NCBI RefSeq assembly: GCF_050269735.1
Contig: NZ_JBNNIX010000003.1
Span: forward strand, 186,001-250,000
From: Paenisporosarcina sp050269735
Lineage (GTDB): Bacteria; Bacillota; Bacilli; Bacillales_A; Planococcaceae
Direction: 5' to 3'
Length of the DNA stretch: 64,000 nt
How positions within the stretch are numbered: the first letter of the stretch is position 1; each line of letters starts with the position of its first letter. The position numbers and the translations under genes are program-made. Of the stretch, positions 25,539 through 34,815 are shown one piece after another. Under the pieces are notes generated by a model. It was given only the letters and a program-made list of their open reading frames with translations, did not search any database and was not told where the DNA came from.

Positions 25539-25566
25539 TAGTTTAGAATAGTTGAGGAGAGATGAG
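25539..25566 (+). promoter_or_regulatory. TRAP (MtrB) RNA-binding site on the trpP leader
   Basis: Six triplets (TAG, TAG, TAG, GAG, GAG, GAG) start at 25539, 25544, 25549, 25554, 25559 and 25564, each separated by exactly two bases. They cover the ribosome binding site and end three bases before the ATG. In B. subtilis, tryptophan-bound TRAP binds NAG repeats with two-base spacing and blocks trpP translation; the same control is inferred here. Confidence 0.88.
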
Positions 25567-25569
25567 CAA

Positions 25570-26094
25570 ATGAATACAAAAAATTTAGTTTTAATGGCCC
25601 TTCTAGTCGGTGTTGGTGCCGCATTGTACTTAATCATTCCAGGTTTCGGCGGCGGGATGAAACCTGACTTTATGTTAACGATGATGTTCATTGGAATTCT
25701 ATTATTTCCTAAAGCATCACATGTATTTTTACTAGCACTGACAACTGGTGTGATATCTGGATTGTTTTCAACTTTTCCAGCAGGTTTTCTACCAAACATC
25801 GTGGATAAGTTTGTAACAGCATTTGTATTTTTCGCAGTAGTTGTTGCATTGAAGCATTTTACAAAGAAACTTCCCGTAGCAATTGCACTTGCCGGAATAG
25901 GTACACTTCTGTCAGGAATCATTTTCCTTTCTGTTGCCATTTTTGTACTAGGTGTGGATGTTCCGTTTGGAGGATTAGTGATCGGAGTCGTGTTACCGAC
26001 TGTTGCACTGAATGCCATTGCATTCTTCTTTATTTTCCCGATTGTAACGAAATTGGTTAAACGATCGAAATTCGATACTGCTTTTTCAAATTAA
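25570..26094 (+). CDS. trpP: Tryptophan transporter TrpP
   Basis: The start is the ATG at 25570, because the GAGGAG site overlaps the TRAP-binding triplets and the upstream in-frame ATG lies before it. The 174-residue product has five to six membrane helices and the TrpP family start (NTKNLVLMALLVGVGAALY). It imports tryptophan. The location after hit is as in B. subtilis (yhaG/trpP). Regulation by TRAP at the level of translation is directly supported by the triplet array over its ribosome binding site. Confidence 0.93.
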   Translation: MNTKNLVLMALLVGVGAALYLIIPGFGGGMKPDFMLTMMFIGILLFPKASHVFLLALTTGVISGLFSTFPAGFLPNIVDKFVTAFVFFAVVVALKHFTKKLPVAIALAGIGTLLSGIIFLSVAIFVLGVDVPFGGLVIGVVLPTVALNAIAFFFIFPIVTKLVKRSKFDTAFSN

Positions 26095-26102
26095 TCTATC
26101 TA

Positions 26103-26132
26103 TGGTCTGCCTATAATGGCAGGCCTTTTTTT
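26103..26132 (+). terminator. Terminator of trpP
   Basis: GGTCTGCC-TATAAT-GGCAGGCC followed by TTTTTTTG. A second, weaker stem (AGCGCC/GGGCGCT with TTTTT) lies at about 26142-26175. Confidence 0.9.
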
Positions 26133-26263
26133 GTGCTTTTCAGCGCCTGCGCTTGGCTAACTGGGCGCTTTTTGCATTTCATGTTGTTTTGGCTTGTCCT
26201 ACATGTTTTAATTAATTGAAATGAAGGAATAGTATACATATATATGAAGGGAGTGCGTCTATA

Positions 26264-26647
26264 ATGAAAGCTTCTACTTTTTTTGTTGGTCTCGTTTCAG
26301 GTGTTGTGGCAGGATCAGCAGCGGTCTTATTCTCTACTCCTCAATCTGGTAGCGATTTACGTTCGAATGTCAAAACGGCATCTTCTGACTGGAAAGAGAA
26401 ATTATCTGAAGTTAAATTTCAAATAAGCGATTTGAAACAATCGATAGCTGGTTTAACTAAAACTGCAAAGACTGATGTACCACAAACGATTAATGAATTA
26501 AAACAATCCGTACAACAATGGCAGTCCGAAACTGCCCCTATCCAGGAGAGTCTACAAAATGAAATTGCTTCAATCCAATTGGCTATGGAAGAACTTGAAA
26601 AATCAATTACTAAGCATCAAAAAGACCCTGCACCTGCCAATTCATAA
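26264..26647 (+). CDS. yhaH: YtxH-domain protein YhaH
   Basis: This 127-residue protein starts with a membrane segment (about 4-26, TFFVGLVSGVVAGSAAVLF) followed directly by STPQSGSDLR, the YtxH pattern, and then a long coiled-coil-forming helix rich in Gln, Lys and Glu. It is the counterpart of B. subtilis YhaH, which lies between hpr and trpP. Function is unknown; related YtxH proteins are linked to general stress. Confidence 0.85.
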   Translation: MKASTFFVGLVSGVVAGSAAVLFSTPQSGSDLRSNVKTASSDWKEKLSEVKFQISDLKQSIAGLTKTAKTDVPQTINELKQSVQQWQSETAPIQESLQNEIASIQLAMEELEKSITKHQKDPAPANS

Positions 26648-26658
26648 GGTATAAAGTT

Positions 26659-26686
26659 GCCCTGCACACATATGCAGGGCTTTTTT
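26659..26686 (+). terminator. Terminator of yhaH
   Basis: GCCCTGC-ACACATAT-GCAGGGC followed by TTTTTT. Confidence 0.92.
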
Positions 26687-26819
26687 ATTGTTCGGACTCA
26701 TTACATCAACTCAACTAAATGCTATTCAAATCATAATATTTCCAACATTCTAACTATGCAGATCTTTACTTTATTGCTATAATGATAGAAATTGATTTTT
26801 TCAGGAAGAAGGTGACGAC

Positions 26820-27389
26820 ATGTCTGAACAAATGTACACAATGAAAGAGGCTATGCTATACAGCCAGCGAATTGCCCAGCTGTCGAAAGCACTGTGGAAA
26901 GCAGTGGAAAAAGATTGGCAGCAATGGATAAAACCTTATGACTTGAATATTAATGAGCATCATATTTTATGGATTTCATATCATTTAAAAGGAGCTTCGA
27001 TTTCAGATGTTGCAAAGTTTGGAGTTATGCATGTTTCAACTGCCTTCAACTTTTCAAAAAAATTGGAAGAACGAGGGTTATTGTCATTTTCTAAACGTGA
27101 AGACGACAAGCGAAATACGTATGTCGAACTAACTGAACAAGGTGAAGAGTTGTTAATGAATATGATCGAACATTACCATGATTCCCAGCACTCCGTAATT
27201 GAAGGATCCATGCCCCTAAAAGATTTATATGGGCGTTTTCCGGAATTCATGGAAGTCATGGCTGTCATTCGAAATATTTATGGCGATGATTTCATGGAAA
27301 TCTTTGAACATTCATTTAAAAATATCGATCAATCATTTGATGAGAAGATTGGAAATATTAAACCGACCGTTTCAAGTAAAAGTCAGTAA
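26820..27389 (+). CDS. scoC: Transition-state regulator Hpr (ScoC)
   Basis: This 189-residue MarR-family regulator begins with the Hpr-specific region MYTMKEAMLYSQRIAQLSKA. The winged helix spans roughly 45-120 (ISDVAKFGVMHVSTAFNFSK, then the basic wing KREDDKRNTYVELT). In B. subtilis, Hpr/ScoC represses extracellular proteases, peptide transport and sporulation genes. A GAAGAAGGTG site precedes the ATG. Neighbours yhaH and prsA match the B. subtilis order. Confidence 0.93.
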   Translation: MSEQMYTMKEAMLYSQRIAQLSKALWKAVEKDWQQWIKPYDLNINEHHILWISYHLKGASISDVAKFGVMHVSTAFNFSKKLEERGLLSFSKREDDKRNTYVELTEQGEELLMNMIEHYHDSQHSVIEGSMPLKDLYGRFPEFMEVMAVIRNIYGDDFMEIFEHSFKNIDQSFDEKIGNIKPTVSSKSQ

Positions 27390-27505
27390 TAGCAGGGTTT
27401 GAAAACGCTATCGAATTTGTAACAATTGTAGGCTTGCTTTTTTTATCAAAACATCGTAATGTATGTATCTGCAAGCATATTTTTTTACAATAGGAGATGC
27501 ATACA

Positions 27506-28051
27506 GTGCACTGCTGGAAAACCATTAATGTAAAAAAACAATACGGATTTGACCGTATTTTCATGTTATCGTCACTACTCGTCGTTGCTGTCTTTTCACT
27601 TTTTTATGTCATGCTCGAAATCCTACACGACGATCGCCTTTCGGATGATAGATTTGCTGTTTTTTTACTCAGCTTCATGTTGTTGTATCCGGTTCATAAA
27701 AGTCTTCATTTTCTACCATTGATTGGCTATCGCAACCGCATTCACTTCTCAGTAAAGACTCAATTCAATTTCATGCCGATATTATCACTTCGAATAAAAG
27801 AGCCTGTACCGAAAAAGCGTTTCTTATTCGCTTTACTAGCTCCATTCTTTATATTGAACAGCTTGCTTATCGCTGGAGCATTTATGTTCCCTGAATTTGG
27901 TCACTATTTTACGATGTTGCTAGCTTACCATTGTGGTCTCTGTTTGATTGATTTGTTATATATTAAAAATCTTGCCCGATCACCAAAAAAAGCGCTGATT
28001 GAAGAAACGGAAACAGGATATGAAATTCTTGTTCCTCCTGCTACAATTTAG
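27506..28051 (+). CDS. DUF3267 membrane protein
   Basis: I set a GTG start (27506), nine bases after AGGAG, giving 181 residues; the ATG at 27497 overlaps that site. About four membrane helices are visible. The HKSLHFLPLIGY segment corresponds to the degenerate HExxH region of DUF3267 proteins, described as putative zincins; the glutamate is absent here (HKSLH), so hydrolytic activity is doubtful. It lies between scoC and a small membrane protein gene, and its role is unknown. Confidence 0.78.
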   Translation: MHCWKTINVKKQYGFDRIFMLSSLLVVAVFSLFYVMLEILHDDRLSDDRFAVFLLSFMLLYPVHKSLHFLPLIGYRNRIHFSVKTQFNFMPILSLRIKEPVPKKRFLFALLAPFFILNSLLIAGAFMFPEFGHYFTMLLAYHCGLCLIDLLYIKNLARSPKKALIEETETGYEILVPPATI

Positions 28052-28119
28052 TCGGATTGCTGTTCATTTTACCGTGATTTTGTTATGATTGTTAAGATTG
28101 GCAGAGGGGAGGAATAAAC

Positions 28120-28305
28120 GTGATTATCGCAGTAGTTGTACTGTTCTCGATTGTGTATTTATTCCAGATTAATCGCATGACTTACGCATTATGTGCGCAA
28201 CGAGAAATTCCTGAAGAAAAACAAAATAAGATTTTTCGTACCATAAATGTATTGGTAACGATTTTACTTATTTCCTTTTATGTAGAAATTTTATTAACCG
28301 CATAA
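28120..28305 (+). CDS. Small membrane protein, unknown
   Basis: The GTG at 28120, about eight bases after GAGGGGAGG, gives 61 residues. There are two hydrophobic segments (about 1-16 and 41-58) joined by a charged, Gln- and Glu-containing loop. I do not recognise the family. It is followed immediately by a strong terminator. Confidence 0.68.
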   Translation: MIIAVVVLFSIVYLFQINRMTYALCAQREIPEEKQNKIFRTINVLVTILLISFYVEILLTA

Positions 28306-28346
28306 AAAAGTCCATTCGCCTGGCTCCAGGCAAATGGACTTTTTCT
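28306..28346 (+). terminator. Terminator after the 61-residue gene
   Basis: AAAAAGTCCATT and AATGGACTTTTT flank an inner GCCTGG/CCAGGC stem. It may act in both directions. Confidence 0.9.
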
Positions 28347-28514
28347 TTTAAAAATAAAGCATACTTTTTGAAGAAACTCACAAGTTAAGAGAGTCTCTTT
28401 GTTCAGCATAAGCGTAAGTCTGAACCGCCGTTTCAACACTTATTATAAAATCTTGTTCACTTAAGTAGATGTAACGTCAGAGTCAGTCTTTATTCGCTTG
28501 TTCTGATTTCTAAA

Positions 28515-28607
28515 TTAGCACAAGAATGCTGCACCTACGATGATCAAAAGAATAAATAATACTACGATTAACGCAAAGCTGGATTGTTGCGGATATCCAC
28601 CACTCAC
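28515..28607 (-). CDS. YjcZ-family sporulation peptide
   Basis: This 30-residue peptide was read directly from the minus strand. It starts with GTG after AGGGGGTG and begins MSGGYPQQSSFALIVVLF, then continues as a single membrane helix ending in IIVGAAFLC. The family (YjcZ, SscA) has a Gly/Tyr/Gln-rich start followed by FALIVVLFILLIIVGAAF, and its members are made during sporulation; SscA in B. subtilis affects spore coat assembly. It supports a spore-forming host. The 200 bases on its left (28347-28514) show nothing else. Confidence 0.85.
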   Translation of the reverse strand: MSGGYPQQSSFALIVVLFILLIIVGAAFLC

Positions 28608-28746
28608 TTCGCACACCCCCTTCCTCTTTGTTATCGTATGCTCTTGTGTTCAACAAGCGTAGGCAAATGTGGGAACCATTTTTGTTTTTTCGTCGTTTAT
28701 GGTATAGTAACTACGGCATCAAGAAGATAGTTAGGAGAGATTACCC

Positions 28747-29640
28747 ATGAAAAAAACTGTTTTAACACTGACTTTAGCAGCATCTGTATTGGCTTTATCA
28801 GCTTGTAATGGTGACTCAGCATCTGACGAAAAAGCAATTGTAACGTCCAAAGCTGGCGATATTACGAAAAATGAACTTTACGAAGAAATGAAAGAATCTG
28901 TTGGAAAACAAGCACTTCAAGTTTTAATTATCGAAAAGGTTTTAGCTTCAGAATATGAAGTGACGGACAAAGAAGTAAACGCTCAATTTGACAAAGAGAA
29001 AAAAGAAATGGGCGAAAGCTTTGATCAATATCTTGAACAGCAAGGTCAAACTGAAAAGAGCTATAAAAAATACCTTCGCTTAAACTTATTACAAGAAAAA
29101 GCGATGACTGAAGATGTTAAAGTTACTGATGAAGAAGTAAAAGCTCAATACGAGAACATGAAAACTGAAATTAATGCACGTCACGTATTAGTGGCTGACG
29201 AAGCAACTGCCAAAGAAGTTAAAGCGAAGCTAGATGGTGGCGCTGACTTTGCTGCAGTAGCAAAAGAATTTTCAACTGAACAAGCAGCACAGCAATCAGG
29301 TGGAGAACTTGGTTGGTTTACTCCAGACAAAATGGTAAAAGAATTTTCTGATGCAGCATTAGCATTGGAAGTAAACAAAATCAGTGAGCCCGTTAAATCT
29401 GAATTCGGTTATCACATTATTCAAGTAACGGACAAGCGTGAAGCGGATGTTGGTTCATTCGAAGATAAAAAAGCAGAAATTACGAAGACACTAAAAATGC
29501 AAAAAGCTGATCAAACAAAATTGCTTCCTAAAGTTTCTAAGTTAATGAAAGAAGCAGATATTAAAATTAAGGATGAGGACTTAAAAGGTGCAATTGATCA
29601 ACTTTTAAATCCTGAACCAGCAGAACCTGCTGCTGAATAA
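28747..29640 (+). CDS. prsA: Foldase lipoprotein PrsA
   Basis: This 297-residue lipoprotein has a signal peptide ending in the lipobox LALSAC (acylated Cys at 20). A SurA-like N-terminal region is followed by a PpiC parvulin domain (about 135-225, with NARHVLVADE, ELGWFTPDKMVKEF and FGYHIIQVTD). It folds secreted proteins after export through Sec. The C-terminus is acidic and proline-rich. A TTAGGAGAG site precedes the ATG. The gene is next to hpr and yhaM as in B. subtilis. Confidence 0.95.
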   Translation: MKKTVLTLTLAASVLALSACNGDSASDEKAIVTSKAGDITKNELYEEMKESVGKQALQVLIIEKVLASEYEVTDKEVNAQFDKEKKEMGESFDQYLEQQGQTEKSYKKYLRLNLLQEKAMTEDVKVTDEEVKAQYENMKTEINARHVLVADEATAKEVKAKLDGGADFAAVAKEFSTEQAAQQSGGELGWFTPDKMVKEFSDAALALEVNKISEPVKSEFGYHIIQVTDKREADVGSFEDKKAEITKTLKMQKADQTKLLPKVSKLMKEADIKIKDEDLKGAIDQLLNPEPAEPAAE

Positions 29641-29651
29641 AAATGCATGAA

Positions 29652-29683
29652 AGGTGCTTCCCATTTGAGGAAGCGCCTTTTTG
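29652..29683 (+). terminator. Terminator of prsA
   Basis: AAAGGTGCTTCC-N7-GGAAGCGCCTTTTT, ten bases after the stop. Confidence 0.88.
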
Positions 29684-29731
29684 TTATTTCTATTTGTACT
29701 CAGCTTAATTCTTGTTTTCTTGTCACTCTTC

Positions 29732-30676
29732 CTATTCAAACGTAGGCTTGTAGAATGATCGATTGTCGAGTGGGAATAAACGCTCGGAAAACTCTCCAGA
29801 GTTTGTTTTCTTTAATGCTCGATCCAGCATATTCATTTTTGCATCAATATTATCAATATAGTGAAGGATTTCCGCCTCGCGTAGCATTGGTTTTTTTGGA
29901 CTGCCCCACTCTTCTTTTCCATGGTGTGACAAGACCATATGTTGAAGGAGCATTACTTCTTCCCCTTCAATTTTCAATTCTTCTGCCGCTTTTGAGATTT
30001 CATTAACCATAATGGTGATATGCCCTAATAAATTCCCTTCAATCGTATAAGAGGTTGCGATTGGACCAGATAATTCAGTCACTTTTCCAACATCATGCAA
30101 AATAATGCCAGCATATAGTAAATCTTTATTCAATGAAGGGTACAAATCACATAAGGATTTACCTAGCTTCAACATAGACACGACATGATCAATTAATCCC
30201 GAGACATAATCGTGATGATTTTTTGTAGCTGCTGGATAAGTCATGATTGCTGCTTGATGTTTTTTCAGCAAATGACGTGTTATACGTTGAATTTGAGGGT
30301 TCTTCATTTCGAAGAAGAACTGCATGAGCTCCTCAAATAATACTTCTTTTGCTTTTTCCGCAGATGGAACGAGGTCACTTAAAGAAATGCCTTCATCGTC
30401 TTTTACTGCACGTATGCTTTTAATTCGTAATTGATTTTTCCCGCGATAGTGCTGAATTTCTCCACCAACCCGAACAATTGCTTCCGCATGGTACAACGTT
30501 TCGTGCTCTTCATTTGTATCCCAGAGCTTTGCTTCAATATCCCCACTTCTGTCTTGAAGAATCAGGGTCATAAAAGGATTTCCGGTTGTTGTGAAAGCTT
30601 TCGTAGATTGCTTGATTAATAGATAGTGATCGACAGTTTCGCCAACCGCTAAGCTTGTAATGCCTTTACCTTTCAT
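29732..30676 (-). CDS. yhaM: 3'-5' exoribonuclease YhaM
   Basis: This 314-residue nuclease has an N-terminal OB fold (about 15-95) and a C-terminal HD domain with the motif ILHDVGK and, further on, MVLSHHGKEEWGSP. B. subtilis YhaM is a manganese-dependent exoribonuclease that also acts on single-stranded DNA. It is the last gene of yhaO-yhaN-yhaM; its ATG overlaps the yhaN stop by four bases. Confidence 0.94.
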   Translation of the reverse strand: MKGKGITSLAVGETVDHYLLIKQSTKAFTTTGNPFMTLILQDRSGDIEAKLWDTNEEHETLYHAEAIVRVGGEIQHYRGKNQLRIKSIRAVKDDEGISLSDLVPSAEKAKEVLFEELMQFFFEMKNPQIQRITRHLLKKHQAAIMTYPAATKNHHDYVSGLIDHVVSMLKLGKSLCDLYPSLNKDLLYAGIILHDVGKVTELSGPIATSYTIEGNLLGHITIMVNEISKAAEELKIEGEEVMLLQHMVLSHHGKEEWGSPKKPMLREAEILHYIDNIDAKMNMLDRALKKTNSGEFSERLFPLDNRSFYKPTFE

Positions 30677-33564
30677 ACCGACGACACTCTCCTTTCCTTA
30701 TGCATCGATGCCACATCAATGATGTGTGCATGAGTCCAAATTGTTGTCATCTCTTCATGACATGTGAAATATAAAAATTGATGCTGTTTTTCTAAATCTG
30801 TCATTAATTGTACCATTTGTTTCACACGGAAACGATCGAAATGAACAAAAGGATCATCCATGACTAAAGGAAAAGGAACAGAATTAAGCAGTGACTCTGC
30901 CAATGCAAATCGCATCGCAATATATGCTTGTTCTTTAGTTGCCTGGCTCAATTCAACAATTTGATATCGCATGCCTTTTTCATGAACCACTTCGAAAGTT
31001 CCCGAATCGTTCACTTCTAAAGTTTCATATCGCCCATTTGTTAGGTGTTTGAAAAATTGCTGGGCCTTTTCTAGTACGGTAGGGAGTCGATTTTCTTTCA
31101 AGTTGCTTATTGTTTGCTTGATGGCTTCTGAAACAGCTTTGTTGACTGACCATTTATAGGCTAGTTCAGCAAGCTCAGTTTTCTTCTGTTCCAATTTTTG
31201 AAGTGTATCTCCATAATGCTCATCACTCAGCATGGAGGTGGTTTGCTGACGGAGCAAGGCTTTTTCCTCTAATAAATCATGTCGGGAACTAGAAAGCTTG
31301 TCCGCTTGTTCTATCATATGAGCCATATAGGCTTCTTGTTCCTGATCTTCTCCCAAAGATGTGGAGATTTCTCCGATTGATTGGAGTTGAGCTTGAATCG
31401 ATTGAAGTTCCTGTAACAGGGATTGTTTCAAACGGAATGCAACATCCGCTTGATAAAAATCATGTTCGGAATCAACTTGCGCCTCGTTCCATAGCTTTTG
31501 TATTTCTTCTGAATGTGCATGAAGTAATTTCTCTTTTTCTGTGAGCTGGACTTTCCAATCTTTCATGTTCTCTTGATAAATTTCATGCTCTCTTCGTTTT
31601 CCTTTAACCGTGTTAAAGAGTTCTCGCAAACGATGATAGGCATGCTCTTTGGAAAGCGCTTCACCCGTTGCATCAGACATTTCTTCAAGTCTTGCCTTGA
31701 TATTTTCTTCCAGCGATTGAACTTCAGTAGTCTTTTGTGAAATCATTTGCTGGTGTTCCTGAATATGGCGAATGCGTTTAAAGAGTTCCGGGAACAATCG
31801 TGGATGCAGTAACTCTGTAAATCCATGAAGTTTCAGGAAATCAGATAATGCCTCTTTCGTTTCTTTTTGTTTTTCTTCTTCCATATTTAGGCTATGTTCA
31901 ATGTTCAATATCACACGTTGTTGATCTTGGTATTTTTGTTTAAGCTGATCCAAACGCTCGTTATACAATCTTACTTGATTAGCCAAATGCTCAGCTTTGG
32001 ACAACTCCTCTTCCAATGTTACAATCTGCGAAGAATAATCGACTGCCTCCCTATCAGGTGACACATTCATTTTTTTCAGAAGGACAAAGATGAGTCCTGC
32101 TAACATCATGCCTCCGATCGCAAATATCCAATTCCCTGAAAAGATTGCTCCCATAATTCCCGCGATAAAGATTAGTGCCGTGATGATGTGGGGGATGTTT
32201 GTATCCATTTTTGCCGGTTGTTTCTCTAGTTTCTGACGGGCTTTCAACTCTGATACTTCTCTTATCAGTTTTTGCACATTCTCACTTTTATGCAGTTCTT
32301 TTTCAGTTGGAGCTGTCGCACGGAGTTGCTCTATTCTCCGTTCAGTCTCTTCTTTTTCGATTTTTATTCGATCACAGCTCTGTAGTTCAAAACGAATATT
32401 TTCTTCAGCTTGCTGTAAACGATGCATCACTTGTTGGAAGAATTCTTCATTTTGAAGTGACACATCCATTTCCAACACTTGAGCAAAATGGTATTTGTCC
32501 TTGATTCCAAGCATGCGTCCTTGTTGCTGTATATCCAGCTTAACTTGGTCAAGTTCGCTAACCAGCTGTTGCTTACGAAGCATCCAGTGGTGCCACTCAG
32601 ATTCTTTAGCCAATAGTTCTTCCAAACTTCTTGTTTGCTCGACCGACCACAATTCATTGGCTTGCTGCTGCTGTAGCTGAATTGACTGTTGAAGTCGTTC
32701 CAATTGAATTCGCACTTCATGCATGCGGTCCTTAATTGTTTCATATCGACGAATACCATCTACTGGGAAAGCCGATTGCTGAATATCCGCCAGTTCTGAC
32801 TGCAGATGGTTCAGTCTGTCCATTAAAGGTTTGGCTTGACGATGTTTGGCAAACTGTTCATTTTGATATTTGAGTTTCAACTCAGCACTGTTTAATGTTT
32901 CAAGCTCTCTATCTATTTCAGCAATACGTAAAATGGACGGTTCATATTGATCAAATTTCGTTCGTGCTTCTTTGAGCGACTGATCCAGTAAACGAATTTC
33001 TTCTATCTTTACATTCATTTCTGGATTTTTTCCAGATTTTTTAAATAAGCTATTCAACTCTTTAGTCGCCCGTTGTTCAAGTCTAGCTAAAGAGTCGACT
33101 CCCGTTGTTCCTGAAGACAGGAGTGTCCTGCTAAGTTCTTCTTCGGTCATCTTGTCAAAGTTTTGTAATTGATGAATAGAAAAGGAAAAAATCGATTCAA
33201 ACGAGTTCCGGTCATAGCGGTAAAGAACTTTTTTTAATGATTCTTCTTGACCTCTCGAGCCATCTTCAAAATAAACCGTTACATCACCCGCGGATTTCCC
33301 TTTGACTCGTTCAATTACTACGTCTCCAAACTCACCATGTTTGATGTAAACTTGTCCCCCATATCTTCCCCCACCTTTTGGTTCATACCTCATTTGGGTT
33401 TGATTACGAAGTGGAAAGCCAAAAAGAATCGATAAAATGAATTGTTGAATGGTTGTTTTTCCCGCTTCATTCCATCCATAAAATACATTAATTCCATCTT
33501 TCAACTCGATTGTCACATCTTCATGCTGTCCGAAGCCATAAATCACTAGTTTTTGAATTTGCAT
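30673..33564 (-). CDS. yhaN: SbcC-like AAA ATPase YhaN
   Basis: This 963-residue ATPase has Walker A (FYGWNEAGKTT, near residue 30) at one end and the signature and Walker B (PLVMDDPFVHFD, near residue 905) at the other, joined by long coiled coils. Two adjacent membrane helices interrupt the middle (about 455-495), a feature of YhaN and not of true SbcC. With YhaO it forms an Mre11-Rad50-like pair, probably membrane-associated, for DNA end processing. It lies nine bases after yhaO and overlaps yhaM. Confidence 0.92.
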   Translation of the reverse strand: MQIQKLVIYGFGQHEDVTIELKDGINVFYGWNEAGKTTIQQFILSILFGFPLRNQTQMRYEPKGGGRYGGQVYIKHGEFGDVVIERVKGKSAGDVTVYFEDGSRGQEESLKKVLYRYDRNSFESIFSFSIHQLQNFDKMTEEELSRTLLSSGTTGVDSLARLEQRATKELNSLFKKSGKNPEMNVKIEEIRLLDQSLKEARTKFDQYEPSILRIAEIDRELETLNSAELKLKYQNEQFAKHRQAKPLMDRLNHLQSELADIQQSAFPVDGIRRYETIKDRMHEVRIQLERLQQSIQLQQQQANELWSVEQTRSLEELLAKESEWHHWMLRKQQLVSELDQVKLDIQQQGRMLGIKDKYHFAQVLEMDVSLQNEEFFQQVMHRLQQAEENIRFELQSCDRIKIEKEETERRIEQLRATAPTEKELHKSENVQKLIREVSELKARQKLEKQPAKMDTNIPHIITALIFIAGIMGAIFSGNWIFAIGGMMLAGLIFVLLKKMNVSPDREAVDYSSQIVTLEEELSKAEHLANQVRLYNERLDQLKQKYQDQQRVILNIEHSLNMEEEKQKETKEALSDFLKLHGFTELLHPRLFPELFKRIRHIQEHQQMISQKTTEVQSLEENIKARLEEMSDATGEALSKEHAYHRLRELFNTVKGKRREHEIYQENMKDWKVQLTEKEKLLHAHSEEIQKLWNEAQVDSEHDFYQADVAFRLKQSLLQELQSIQAQLQSIGEISTSLGEDQEQEAYMAHMIEQADKLSSSRHDLLEEKALLRQQTTSMLSDEHYGDTLQKLEQKKTELAELAYKWSVNKAVSEAIKQTISNLKENRLPTVLEKAQQFFKHLTNGRYETLEVNDSGTFEVVHEKGMRYQIVELSQATKEQAYIAMRFALAESLLNSVPFPLVMDDPFVHFDRFRVKQMVQLMTDLEKQHQFLYFTCHEEMTTIWTHAHIIDVASMHKERRVSSV

Positions 33565-33573
33565 GGAAAGTAC

Positions 33574-34794
33574 TCACTCCTTTCCTATCAGATCTTTTTG
33601 GATAATTGAACGAGCCTCTAAGTGTATGGCCTCATAATCGTCATCCGTTAAATTTTCCATATAACGGCTTAGTCTAGGATGTTGATAAACATCACTGACA
33701 ATTTCTTTCCATTGTTTTGCATCCCATGTGTCCATGATAGAAATGACATGTTCAGTCAGCCCACTCGATTCCATTTCAAGAGCTTCTGAAACATCCATTG
33801 TGATAGCGTGTATCCAAATATATGGATCCTTCAGTTCTTGCGTCTCTCGTACCATCGATAGCCATTCCTCCATTGGGGTGGCATCGAGCATCGAGAGCGT
33901 ATCGGCATCCACATCAGTTAAATGGATTTCCACTACGCCGGCACCATTTTCATTACGGAAATTTTCTATAGCTGAATCAATGATTTCAAACCACTCATTT
34001 GCATGAACAACTTCAGTACACGAACAATTGATTTGATCATAGGTTATGGTTGAAGTCGGTATAAAAGTTAATTGTGTGTTCCCTTTTTCAAGTGTTACAT
34101 CATAGAACCCTTTTGTACCTTTTTCGTTCCGATGACGACTTTGAATATTCCCTGGATAAACAATAGGGGGTTCGAGGTGAAGAATTTGACTTTTATGAAT
34201 ATGACCGAGCGCCCAGTAATCATAATTTTTGCTAATAAGTTGATCTTTAGTGAAGGGCGAGTAAACAGCATGTGTGGTATCTCCTGCCAAACTGCCGTGA
34301 AGCATACCTATATTAAATGAATCTGTTTGAACTGCATCTTCATATCTAGCAATCATAGAATCTTTTACATGTCGTTCTTTATAACTGAAACCACTTATGT
34401 ATACATCTTGTTGACGGATTTGAAGTTTAACCTTCTCTACTTGCTCCGGAAATACATGGACATTTTCCGGAAGTTGAAAACGTGTCCATTTTCCTGCAAG
34501 GTGATCATGATTGCCGTAACAAATAAATACAGGAATTTGATGACGGTTCAGCATTTCCATTCCTTCCTGAAACTTATGCTGTGCACGTAGACTGCGATCT
34601 TCTCCATCATATATATCCCCGACAATTAAGACGAAATCCGGCTTTTCCTGAACGGCGGTTTGAATAAGTGTTTGAAAAGCTCTAAACGTGCTGTCACGAA
34701 GTGTCTTTAACTGATGATCCGGCATTGAGGTAACACCTTTAAACGGACTATCCAGATGCAGGTCAGCTGCGTGAAAAAAACGTATGGATGTCAT
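33574..34794 (-). CDS. yhaO: SbcD/Mre11-like phosphoesterase YhaO
   Basis: This 406-residue protein carries all calcineurin-like metal motifs: ADLHLDSPF, VGDIYDGEDR, YGNHDHLAG and later LHGS and LGHIHKS. It is the nuclease partner of YhaN. A GGAGGGA site precedes the ATG. It is the first gene of the operon, and a LexA-like dyad lies 22 bases upstream; yhaONM belongs to the LexA regulon in B. subtilis. Confidence 0.93.
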   Translation of the reverse strand: MTSIRFFHAADLHLDSPFKGVTSMPDHQLKTLRDSTFRAFQTLIQTAVQEKPDFVLIVGDIYDGEDRSLRAQHKFQEGMEMLNRHQIPVFICYGNHDHLAGKWTRFQLPENVHVFPEQVEKVKLQIRQQDVYISGFSYKERHVKDSMIARYEDAVQTDSFNIGMLHGSLAGDTTHAVYSPFTKDQLISKNYDYWALGHIHKSQILHLEPPIVYPGNIQSRHRNEKGTKGFYDVTLEKGNTQLTFIPTSTITYDQINCSCTEVVHANEWFEIIDSAIENFRNENGAGVVEIHLTDVDADTLSMLDATPMEEWLSMVRETQELKDPYIWIHAITMDVSEALEMESSGLTEHVISIMDTWDAKQWKEIVSDVYQHPRLSRYMENLTDDDYEAIHLEARSIIQKDLIGKE

Positions 34795-34815
34795 AAGTTC
34801 CCTCCTTTTAAAAAT

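Noticed and set aside
25509..26018. 169-codon ORF antisense to trpP.
   Set aside because: It is a frame shadow of the hydrophobic trpP gene; trpP has the ribosome binding site, TRAP site and terminator.
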